Shown: positions 20,488 to 30,987 of the stretch, in pieces
Layout: every line of letters starts with the position of its first letter
Numbering within the stretch: the first letter of the stretch is position 1
Notes under the pieces: generated by a model
Database searches by the model: none
The model's input: only the letters and a program-made list of their open reading frames with translations
Told to the model about the DNA's origin: nothing
Origin: Lepidonotus clava
Lineage: Eukaryota > Annelida > Polychaeta > Phyllodocida > Polynoidae
DNA: 64,000 nt
Assembly: GCA_936440205.1 (NCBI GenBank)
Contig: OW387136.1
Location: forward strand, 53,929,718 to 53,993,717
Direction: 5' to 3'
Program-made: the position numbers and the translations under genes

Positions 20488-23400
20488 AGATTATCATATA
20501 TAACGCCATTCCACAGGGTGCCAATTAACGGTTAGAAGGAGGGCTAAGTGATCTTATAATAAGGTCGCCCAGGGTAGATTCTTGCCACTTGCCTTCTGAC
20601 CAAGGAATTACATAATGGAGACGTTATATGTCCACCGTTCTAATAACGGTCTGTGACGTTTTGCGACGTTAATAAAACATTTTACGATGTCAAACCTTTG
20701 ACAAAATTAGGGGCTACCCAGGATAAATTAAATGAAATAATAAGAAATAAAGAGTGGTATAATCAATTAATCAGGTCAATCATCATGCATGTTGCATGTC
20801 TTTGTTGCCTTTTTTTCTCAATGTTCCATGTCGAATTTAAGAAATGTCCATGTCACATGTCACTAAGGTTTTAAAGATGTCTGTCATGTCATTAAGCCCC
20901 CATGTCGTATGTCGATTTTGAGAAATGCCCATGTCGCCGTGCCGAATTTAGTGGTCCAGACCCACAATAGGGATTTCAAATACTTTGATCGCTACATGAA
21001 TAAAATTTCCTGAATGACTTTTAGACTGAATTTTACATGATAAAAGACAAGTAAGCTAGCTTCAGTATGGTCTCCTTTACCTTCTGAGATGGCTACCAGG
21101 GACAGATACAGGAATTCGGAAAGGAGGGGGAGGGTCAGCATACAGGCTAAGCACTAAAACTTTGTACAGTCACACATACACAAGCTAAGTTTTTTTTTCT
21201 CTTTATCAAGTTTCAGTGTCCAACAAAAAGGGGGTCAGGACCCCCTGGACCCCTCCTGCATCTGCCCCTGCATGGCTTACCAAACTAAAAATCCCGTCTT
21301 CTTCTGCTATGATTTGTAATGAAATGTTGGCTATTTCCAATATAATATGGTTCACGAAACTAAAGATATCGGAAGAGGCTCAGCCAATTGGTTAATATTT
21401 CAATGAATAACAAGAAGCAAATTAGTCACAAAGTTCTGCTCATGCATGAGCGATGGTCGTCCCTCAGTAGACTGAAGGCCCTCCTAATACCAGAGGGCTA
21501 TATGTAATATAGGCTATAGGTGCTGACTACCACCACTCCTGCTGTCATACACAGCTCAGGGAGGGGTTTAAAGAAAGGGCTACTACTAGGTCCTAGTGCT
21601 GAGTGACCTATCACTCACCAACCTGGGACGGCCCACCTGCAGGTGACAGTGGTGGTCCTAATTTGAAGGGGTAAGGGCTGTTTAGCTCAGGCATTGATTA
21701 TGTAACCTACTTCTAGCTTCTCACACTGGCTGATTCTAACTATACAATTGGAGGACAATGCTGTTCAACTGCTGAACATGAGATTGTGTAACCGGTCATT
21801 GAGAAAAAAGAGAATTAAATGGTTAAAGACATGACTGAATGAGGGAGTGCCCACCATTACTTACTATACTATATAGATATAACTCGGGACTCCCAAAAAA
21901 CAACCAGAAGTAGATTTCATTTTGCCGAAGGAATTAACGAACAACACATGCAACATTGCATAGGAGCCAGCCCGAAGATTGACTATTCAATTAAAGACGA
22001 CGGTGTACTCAAGGACAAGAAAACAGGTACTGAAATAAAACTCCACTCGGCTCCGCATAGTCTTGACGTCGGCCTGTTCTAATAAACACCTGTATGTAGC
22101 TGATGTACTTATAAAGGTGTATACCTATACCTGCCCCCCTCCACCCACCCCCCTCCTCCCCCCCCCCCCCCCCCAAAGTGCCAGGAGTTGGCCTTAAGAC
22201 TGAGGATACACTCTTTGACTACTACTAAACCGACGATTGATTGCAATGATAAGTCCCTGTTTCAGAGGCCCATTTCAATGCTGCCGACTTTGTATTTGTT
22301 TGGCTTTTTATGAAAATCACTGAATCAGACTTATACAATATTTCTAATGATGCATTACATGTTATAAATAATCATTTCCCTCTGGGTTTTTTTCTTTATT
22401 AGAATTGGCAGCAAAGTTGGTATATGCATTAAAAGATACAATGAAAGTGACATTTAGGAAACGTTAGATTTGAAAGCTTCAGGGGGTCATGAGTAGAAAA
22501 GGCCTGTAAAGTGAGTCGGATAAAAACAGTGTGTGTGTGCATGCGCGTGTGTGTGTTCACCTCGATGCTAAGATCGCGCAGAACCACATCGAACTTCCTC
22601 CATACATAACGATCAAATCGTAAGCAGTTCCAAGAACTAATGCCAAGGACAAAATCTCAGAGTGTGTTAGAGGCTCTACTCCAGGCTGTGTGGGTGCTAC
22701 AGGCCTCAGGGCAGATCAAACCTCCCACAATGCACCGCGCTAGTCCCTTAACCGGCTTTACCGGCACTGAGTCCCCTAAATCTATTACCCACAATGCAAT
22801 ATGGAAACACCAGGCCTACAGCGCCACCTGTGGGCAGAATGACGCAGTCATCCAGTGTTAACTGAGTGAGGCCTCTATTCCTGTTTGTGGAGATGCGATG
22901 AATTTGGGATGTTATTCTATGATATTTGGACACATATTGCAATAACAATGTGTCTACACCTCTGGGATTAGCGTTTAGGATTACATGGATTATTCACCTT
23001 TAAACCTATTAACCTGAATGGCATTTATAGAGATGAGACGTTGGCATTAAGAAGCTAACATGAAAATGGTCCCAATAAACGATGTAAGTATTAGTTTTCA
23101 TAAGGTGTTTGTTAAAACAAAACTTATTTACCTTAGACTTCGCATTCTTAGTCAGTTGATAATCTACCAAGTAAAAAATGGTAAAGTAATGCTTACCAAT
23201 CTTTACATTTGCATGCAACATAGTCATTCTTAATTTGAAATTCATTCAAATTTGTATTTTGTTAGGTTAAATGTGAGAGCCATTTGTTTCTAACATTTCC
23301 AAGTACAGAAACGGGATATTTTTATACGCATGATTCTTTACGGCTATCCTACCAGTTCCTGAATATGCAACTACACTACAGCCAAATTGATTACAGAAAT

Positions 23401-24008
23401 ATTTGCTTCAAGTAACATGTTTAACTTTATCGGGGTCAAGGGGAAGCTTTACTTGAGTTGGCAAATATCGGTGTACTGCTTGTACGAGCCAATTATTTAG
23501 GTCCGTCTTGGGTGGCATTGGCACCTAAAGTAAAGAGTTGTTTACATGAAATATTACCTTATTGTTCCTTTTCCGATGTATTTTAAAATGTGGCTGTTTT
23601 TAGAGTTACAAATCCTTTTCGTATCAATGAATAGAAATATTTGTGTAATAATGATCTAAGTTTATTTCTCATATCTTAGAGGGTAACATGAAATTGTTTT
23701 TGTTACACATGATAATATTACTCTAAAGCATCACCATATATCAAAAAATGCTTACTGTATTTGGAAAATCCGACCAAACTATTGTTTCCATCATTCATTT
23801 CGGTGACATTTATGCTTTGATATATCGGCATGTATCTCAATCACCAGAGCATATTGGCCCTGGCTCACTCATTGTATTCCACAATATGAAGAACTAAACA
23901 AGTAGGGCTTGGGTAATAATTACAATCAATGCCTTTTAATACAAGCACTGTGAACAGAAGATAACAGAGATAATACCAGAGTGCACCCCCCCCCCCCAAT
24001 TAGGCCTA
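20488..24008. other. Gene-poor stretch with scattered simple repeats
   Basis: It holds repeated ATGTCGAATTT-type blocks at 20,830-20,960, a TIR element at 21100-21271, a poly-C tract near 22,160 and a TG/CG-rich tract at 22,530-22,555. A G/C-richer patch at 22,630-22,870 has matches to general promoter or CTCF-like motifs but no provable exon. An upstream exon of the membrane-protein gene may hide here. Confidence 0.3.
21100..21271. mobile_element. Short TIR element
   Basis: The left end CAGGGACAGATACAGGA mirrors the right end TCCTGCATCTGCCCCTG. Flanking atggctac and atggcttac suggest a target duplication of about 8 bp. No coding capacity. Confidence 0.5.
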
Positions 24009-24375
24009 TACCTAGCCAAGGATGAAACGTTAACATAACATCGCAGTAACGTTCTGTTTGGTTCTGTATTGGTTGTTGTAACATTCTTTTGATGATTTCC
24101 AATCACGTCGCTGCAACGTATTGCTGTGACATTGCAATGTGACATTATTACAAAATTCTGGTTACATTTTTCAACCCAAACAGAGCGTTCTTATAACATT
24201 CTGTTATGGTTATGTCCTAACCTCACCAAAAATAATGTTAAAATAACATTCTGATTTGGTGAATGAGGTTTCAACCTCACCATCAATAACTTAATTGTTG
24301 CATGCTGTCTTAGTAAGTAACAGACTGGCTAAAAAAGTATGGTTGCAAAACGTCTCTGTTACATCTGCTGGTTAA
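24009..24375 (+). mobile_element. TIR element family C, copy 1
   Basis: It starts TACCTAGCCAAGG and ends with a related inverse (CTGCTGGTTAAG). The interior is rich in AACGTT and AACATT blocks. It matches the reverse complement of 26318-26691 along its whole length. Confidence 0.7.
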
Positions 24376-24660
24376 GAAAGGGCCGATTTTGTTCATGTGA
24401 CTTTCTTTTTGAGTAATCAAAGGGATCTGATTATAAAAATATGAACGCTTAAATATACCACCAAGACAAAATGTCACAAGGAAAATATGTTTGAAAATTC
24501 ACAGATATAGATTAGACATTCACAGAAACATATTATGACATTGCAATTAGCTTTTACTATAGGGTATAACGCATTTTAAGTTTTTCAGTCTTTTCTTGGT
24601 CAGCAGACCTAGCTGACTTATATATCATAATTTGATACGATATTTTACCATCTTCCACAG

Positions 24661-26050
24661 GAGGGCTTCACGAACATCGCCTTCCAGGACGACCAGGGCC
24701 CAGGAGGAGGGGGAGGGGCCCGGGTGGGTCAGGAGGAGGACGACCCGGAGTACCACAGGTCCGTCATACCTAGGTTTAGGCATGGCATATCCTCCCATTA
24801 ACAATTACAACAATTCATCGAATCTATGATATAAGATATATTAATGTCATAATTTCTATTAACAAACATATTTTATGTCTAAATTATGATCATCAAAAGA
24901 TATATCATATATATGCATATATTAATTACTTCATTATAGAGTTTATGGTAATTAGACAATTAGCACTCTCCCTGTCCCTATTGGTCAGTTGTAATTAGGT
25001 CACTGACCAGAGGTCAGGTGGGGAGGTGCAGGTATGCTGTAAGTAGGCACTCTGGGTCCAGAATCAGGACAGACAACATGTAATCACTAAGCAGCAACAG
25101 GCCTTTAGGCCTACTCTCCTGAGAGTGCAGATAATATATAACATCAACTACAACTCCTGCCTTCACGTCTTCGCTTCATTTATACCACACAAAACCTTAT
25201 GTTCACAGGTCCGTCTCACAGACCTCCTTCAACCTGGAGGACTCCCTCGGGGAGGCGGAAAGAGCCGACCGCTACCGAGTCCGCCCGAAGTCGGCCCGGC
25301 CCCGCAAACCGCCGCGGTCCATGACGTACAGGGTGTGGAAGTGCGTCGGACTGGTTGCCATGGCAATCGTTATATTTACCGTAGCCATAATGCTCATGTT
25401 GAGATTTAGACGTAAGTATTGGGATAGAGGTGCTGGATTTACCGCATTGAGATCCTATATATTTACACACGTCTCATAGAGATACATATTATGTATGTCT
25501 ATGCTCTTTTAAAGTTAATAAAATTGAAACATCTTATGAAATATAAGTTTCCAAATTAATTGCATTCCCCCTCTCCCTCATTTCCTTAAAGTGGTGTTTT
25601 TGAAAGTTTTGGTTGGTTGACAAAGCACATTTCAAGATGGTTGAAAAAGTTATAATCTTACTACTACTATACGTGTCCCAGTTAAATGTTGGCACAAAAA
25701 GATATTGATCCCATGCATTATCTTTTTTTTCTTTTTTTTTCTATGTGAGCAAATTCTGAATTTTTTGCAAACGTCTCCCTCGCCATGCCTTTCAGTCAAA
25801 ACCTTCTATATGCTACTATTTGTAAGAAAGGAAGAAGCTAAGATAAATTATTCCAAACCTGAGATATTAATTTATCTTATTCATCTTCTAACTTACAGTA
25901 AATGGATCTCCCATTCCACCACCCGATGCCTCAACACTCCCGCAGCAAATCTTCAACCAGACCGAGGCTACGACCAGTGCACTGAACTTCCAGCTGAACT
26001 CCACTACGACCCAGACAACCACCTACACATCAGAGATACCTGGGTCATAG
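24661..26050 (+). CDS. Unidentified single-pass membrane protein, last three exons
   Basis: Three exons fit together in one frame: 24661-24758 (phase 0 in, 2 out), 25209-25411 (phase 2 in, 1 out) and 25899-26050, ending in TAG at 26048. Acceptors are cttccacag, gttcacag and acttacag; the donors after the first two are gtccgt and gtaagt. The protein starts here with EGFTNIAFQDDQ, has a Gly run and acidic stretch, then a basic segment (RVRPKSARPRKPPRS), a clear membrane segment (CVGLVAMAIVIFTVAIMLML) and a short Thr/Ser-rich tail with two N-glycosylation sequons (NQT, NST). The basic stretch before the membrane segment suggests the N-terminus is cytoplasmic and the short tail is outside. Longer open frames here in other phases lack the membrane segment. 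The upstream exon(s) were not found and I do not recognise the family. Confidence 0.7.
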
Positions 26051-26317
26051 CCAGACCTTCTCGGTTCCAAAATAATGTGGGATATTATTTACTGCTACAG
26101 CTCTTTAAAATGCCCTTTATGATATAAGTACAAATAGTAAGACTGTGTTAAAGCATTGGACTTTCCCATGGCAACAGCTTCAGTCTCATATTAGTGTATT
26201 TGACTTCAGTTGAATAAGGAGGTCTAGAGGGCAGCTCCTGGTCAGCATGCAGTTGGAAGCTAGGTGTAAACATTTAATGATTGCAATGGATCGAAATCAT
26301 GCAATCCCTGTGCACGA
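26051..26317. other. Probable 3' untranslated region and flank
   Basis: This follows the stop codon of the membrane-protein gene. No clear AATAAA was found in the first 250 bases. Confidence 0.25.
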
Positions 26318-26691
26318 CTACCCAGCCAAGGTGCAACGTAACAGAAACGTTCTGCAACTATGCTCTTTTAGTCAGTCTGGTACTTACTAAGATAGATAGC
26401 ACATACAATTACATTACTTATGGTTAGGTCAAAACCTCACCAAATCATAATATTATTAAAACATCATTTTTTTGGTGAGGTGAGGACGAAACCAACACAG
26501 AATGTTATTAGAACATTCAATTAAGGTTGCAGACCATAACCAGAACGTTATAATAATGTCGCAGTGCAACGTCACAGCAGTTTGTTGCAGCAACGTTATT
26601 GGAAGCCATCAAAATAACATAACAAGAACCAATACAGAACGAAACAGAGTGTTGCTGCAACGGTATAATAATGCACGTGTTTGGTTGGGTA
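26318..26691 (-). mobile_element. TIR element family C, copy 2 (inverted relative to copy 1)
   Basis: The ends are TACCCAGCCAAGG and GTTTGGTTGGGTA. Aligned in reverse complement, it shares long blocks with 24009-24375, such as GTTCTGTATTGGTT. With copy 1 it forms an inverted pair around the membrane-protein exons. Confidence 0.7.
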
Positions 26692-27336
26692 GGATGAGTC
26701 TGACTAGGTGCTCGGCAACATTAGAAGACTATGTGTTGTATAGCTGCTACATACATTAGAAAATACCCAGGTACATCCCCGATTCAGGAGCAAGTAAACA
26801 TCCACCTCTTTCTGACCTACAAGAAAGTTGTCTCACCTTTTTAGATGGAGTGAACATGGGCCAGGTAAAGGAACCACTTATAAACCTCATACCTACTCCA
26901 ATATATCTAATTTAGCAAAACTTGGTCACCTTTTTGTAAAAGGTTCTTTGAGACTATCCATGAGATTATGTCTGTTATTTAAGGAGAATAACACTGCAAT
27001 GGACACGCAAATGATTAGATGAGAATAACTATATATAAAGAAGATGGATTGTGATGTTTTCTCGATATTGCTTCAATAGCTGTTCCCATGCAAGGCATTG
27101 ACGTGCATTAACTCAACAGCCACCACCGGAGGACGTCACTGGCTATAAGACCTTGGGTACAGACCCTGGATGGATGAAATAATAAGAAAAAGCCTTCTGG
27201 AATGAGGCCCTCATCGAGTTAAATGAATTACTTAAAAACTTGCATTTGAATTGGCTGCTTACTATAAATCCTAGCACATGTATTTATACCTTGTGTCAGC
27301 TATTAGACAATGGTCAAGATTCTATTATTAGTTAGA
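26692..27336. other. Intergenic; no gene seen
   Basis: Nothing beyond short open frames. Confidence 0.25.
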
Positions 27337-27495
27337 CAGGCGCAGATTTAGGGGGGGGGCGTGCCAGGCGTGCGCCTCCCCTTTTTTTGGCCAAATTTAG
27401 ATTTTTTTAATGTAAAACTCCTGCACCCGGAGGGTGCCGGCGAAAATTTTGCTATAGCACGCCCCCCCTTTTTCACAAGGCTGGATCCGCCCCTG
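27337..27495. mobile_element. CAGGGGCGGATCCAG-type element
   Basis: The ends are CAGGCGCAGATTTAGG and GGCTGGATCCGCCCCTG, flanked by a perfect 5-bp duplication TTAGA (27332-27336 and 27496-27500). Confidence 0.75.
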
Positions 27496-27500
27496 TTAGA

Positions 27501-28465
27501 CATTGTATCCCAGAGGTTTTTCGCATTACCCACACTGTTTTTGAAGGTAACAGATGCAAGTGCGCGGGACCAAACATTGCAAGTTTTATTTTTGGAAAAT
27601 TTCTTCTATCTAAGAGGCTATGCGCGTATATTGACTTAATTGTATTGAGAATGACATGTATATGAAGTGTGTGTGTTTACTGTCAGGAGTCTGGTAAGTT
27701 GTTGGTAAATCAGATCCAAAATGTGTGTGATGTATGTTGAGCTCAAATTTTGTCTTAACACAAGGTTACTCAGGGGTCATCATTTACACCCTGTATCATA
27801 ATGCATTTCGTTCTGTATATATTGTTTTAGATATCCACTTATTTACCATTTGTCAAAGGAAGTTACTTGTCTTCGAGTTGGTTCTTACTTATTCTTTATC
27901 CATATGCATGGGGTAGCTTTATCATGTACTGACATAAATGACCACTCGCTTGCGGAGGTTCATTTGTACGTTTATTAATTCAAGTCATACGATTCCAGTA
28001 TTTGGTGAACTATCAGTGGCACCCCATTCTTCTGTCATCTACTTGGCATATCTCTAACCAGCCGCGCTCACTTACTGAGCAGCCTGGGTGAGGCTAGACT
28101 GAACCCGTCTGTCTCTAGTCCCAGTGACATAGACTTCCAGTGGGAGTTGGCGAGGGTGGCCAAGCTAGGGTGAGGCATCAATCCTGGCCTTGTCAATAGT
28201 AGAAAACAATAGTAGGAAATGGAGACATCATTTAAAGGAACTCACTACTGTTCAGGGCGCTCCTGGGAAGTGTATAAAGAAAAATCAGTTTTTAAGACAA
28301 TTTAGATGCTCTTTTTTTTTAGGTATTTGTATGATAAAGAAAATTCAATGTGCACAATTTTTCTTTGAATGAAGTATTATTACTTAAAAATCATCCCAGC
28401 AAATAGTGCTCAAATAGTCACACTATAAATAATCTCCCAGAAGTAAATGTTGATTTGTGTAATTG
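27501..28465. other. Intergenic; no gene seen
   Basis: No supported exon, RNA gene or repeat end. Confidence 0.25.
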
Positions 28466-28930
28466 ACTATAGACGTTGTGCACATGACGTCACATCTCTT
28501 AAATTGGGATGGGCGCCATCTTGGTGATCAATTTTATTTTATCAATATTCACAGTTCCAAAGGATTTATGATGAAGATTTGTGTCTATTTCATCAACAGA
28601 AAACTCGTCAAATCATAATTGATAATATTATTATCTATAAATTGTGAATATAAGTGATAGCCATGTGCTTGTGGTGACCACATGCTGATCACCAGAATCT
28701 GGTCATATGACCCTCTCTGCACAAGATCTATACTTGTTTGGTGGGTAGAGCACCGGTAGTCTTGTGTAATTTTACATAAACTCATTTTTCCCATAGAAAC
28801 TTATGGTAAAGTTGTTTTTCTTATTCAGGCTGTAACTTGCTTTTGCAAATTTTCACTTTGATCAAAAAAACATCTATGTGGTCACTAAAAACAGGCTGAA
28901 CGTACCTTTATGGTTAGTGCCTTTACCATA
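28466..28930. mobile_element. Family D element (GACGTTGTGCA end)
   Basis: The left end TATAGACGTTGTGCAC, followed by TGACGTCACATCT, recurs at 30,415 and, reversed, at 40,160-40,190. An internal block near 28,660 (ccatgtgcttgtggtgacca) resembles one near 30,626. The right end is not clear, so the limits are approximate. Confidence 0.4.
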
Positions 28931-29181
28931 AGGGTATTTGTGACACAGACAGACACATAATGTCGAAGTCAGAACTCTGCCTGTCCATGGGCACGTATGC
29001 CCACAGTGTTAAGGCTAAACATAGATGTTAACTTTGTTAAATATCAACTGTCAAAGATTGAATACAAATTAACAAGTCTCTAAAAACGTCTCTCACATCT
29101 CCGCTTATCACTGTTTCTGAGTACAACAGGATTAGTTGTATATATACATAATATATTTAACGTCTTACATCTAACATATGG

Positions 29182-29539
29182 GCACGGGGTGGTGAAGTGG
29201 TAATAGTATTTGCTTGGCATGCGGGAGAGCCGGGTTTGATTCCCGGTTGGGCCAAGGTGGTTGCTATACCCCTCTGTGTTCTCCCCAGTGGCAACAACTG
29301 GGTTATCAAAGGTCTCTAGTAGACCACCAGCTCTTTTGTGCAGGGCCCTGCCTATGGGGCCATGCACATTAAGGAACACCTGCCTCGGTAAAAGTGTAGG
29401 GGTACGGTCTCTACCTTTTCATAGATCAGATCATTTCATAAATGTGATCATCAAAAGAGACAGAATTGTCAAGACCTTGTTCTCACCATGATATGACCAT
29501 AGATGTTGATACGGTGTAAAACCCCAATAACCAACCAGC
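29182..29539 (+). mobile_element. tRNA-derived SINE with target duplication
   Basis: The head has an A box (GTGGTGAAGTGGTAATAG) and a B box (GGGTTTGATTCCCGG). A body of about 280 bp follows, and the tail ends ACCCCAATAACCAACCAGC. A perfect 14-bp duplication, CATCTAACATATGG, flanks it at 29168-29181 and 29540-29553. The open frames on both strands here are by-products of the repeat. The long perfect duplication suggests a young insertion by LINE machinery. Confidence 0.85.
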
Positions 29540-29553
29540 CATCTAACATATGG

Positions 29554-30248
29554 CTATGTCCCCTAAACACAAGCATTGACAATCAAAATGGAAATACATA
29601 AATCTGTTTGATGGTTTTATTTAGTACACCTGTATACATCTTTTTCACGGGTTTGCGCAGTGGATCCCCCCATAGACGCCTTGTACCCAAAACCTCAAGC
29701 CTGTTTCCATTGGAATTCATACCCCAAAACCTTGGTTCAGACAATTTCGCTAGGGGGCGCTACACTAATGAAAAGGGTCTATACTGTGTAAGGCCGAGTA
29801 ATGGCGCATTTTACAACACACCGATTGAGTGAGTAAAATCTCAACCTATTTGTATGTTTACTGCTCCCAACTGACTACATATCATTATCAAGTCATTTTG
29901 AAAATCTGCTGCTCGGTCCCAGTATAGCTCTCACCTTTTATGGTTAAGTGATGTAGAAAACAAAGAAAAGAACTCCTGAGTAGATAAATACGTCTACCTG
30001 TGTGTGCGTGATAAGGTGCGGGTTACTGATAAACTAAAGAGATATAACAGATATTATACAATTACCACTGTGCCAACAACAATGAGTTCATTTCCACTGC
30101 CCGATCCTTGAACTTACAAAGTATTACGACTTCAGCGTTTTTAGTTGTTGTTTTATTGGTATTACGATGAATGAAAATGGTTTGATGTATCCTGTCTCTA
30201 TACACCATAAAGGCTAGGATGGCGGGTACTCAGGCAAGATATACAAGG
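29554..30248. other. Intergenic; no gene seen
   Basis: A short TAGGGGGCGCTA match to the CTCF core lies at 29751-29762. No exon was supported. Confidence 0.25.
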
Positions 30249-30690
30249 TGTTAGGATTTAGATTTCCCTTTGAGGCGCGCGCCTCCTCTATTTATCTTTT
30301 GCCAAATTTCGACTTCTTGAATTTGAAATTTCAAACCGGGGATTGGATGCCTCACACTTTTACATAAGGGCAACCCCTTTTAGAAATCTCTACATCCGTC
30401 CCTGATGATTATATATGTTGTGCAGATAACGTCACATCTCAAAACCGGGCTTGGCGCTATATCGGTAACCGATGTTTAATCATTATCATAACCTGATCAC
30501 AAAAATATGTAACTTTAAGGACACATAATCTGCTTAAACTAAATATCCTTTCGTGGTATTTCCATGGTACTATTATACACACTTTGTATTGCTTATACCT
30601 CCAGATGTTTTCATTCATTTCCTAACCACATGGTTATGATGATCACATGGTGATCCTCAGAAGAGGGGACTGCCCAAATCTGATCTTCAC
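30249..30690. mobile_element. Two decayed TIR elements side by side
   Basis: Position 30249-30407 is a worn CAGGGGCGGATCCAG-type copy (GTTAGGATTTAG at one end, CATCCGTCCCTG at the other). Position 30415-30690 carries family D blocks (TTGTGCAGATAACGTCACAT, then GATCACATGGTGATC). Both limits are approximate. Confidence 0.4.
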
Positions 30691-30987
30691 TTGCGTCCGT
30701 GAATAGTCCATGTGGCGTTCACCAGGTTTCACAAAACAAAAACACAGTGAGCTGGTCGCGATATACATGTAGCTGAAAGGTTACTGAGTGGACCTTAATC
30801 TGATCATTATCATCCTAACAGTTACCTGAATTGATTGTACCAGTGACCTATGTAAGCGTCCCCTGTGACTCTGTATCTCCCACCCAACACATTACACACA
30901 CAAGCAGTGTGACATAGTCTGGTGCCTGGACTCTACCAAGACTGTGTATAGGCCCTGTGTATGGCCCCCTGGGTCCAAGGCTAAAGC

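Noticed and set aside
24632-26127. Longer open frames at 24632-24829, 25125-25409 and 25705-26127
   Set aside because: They are in other phases than the spliced frame. Only the chosen frame joins across all three exons and gives a membrane segment and a sensible stop.
29080-29491. Protein-coding frames on both strands
   Set aside because: Both lie in the SINE, whose ends and target duplication are clear.
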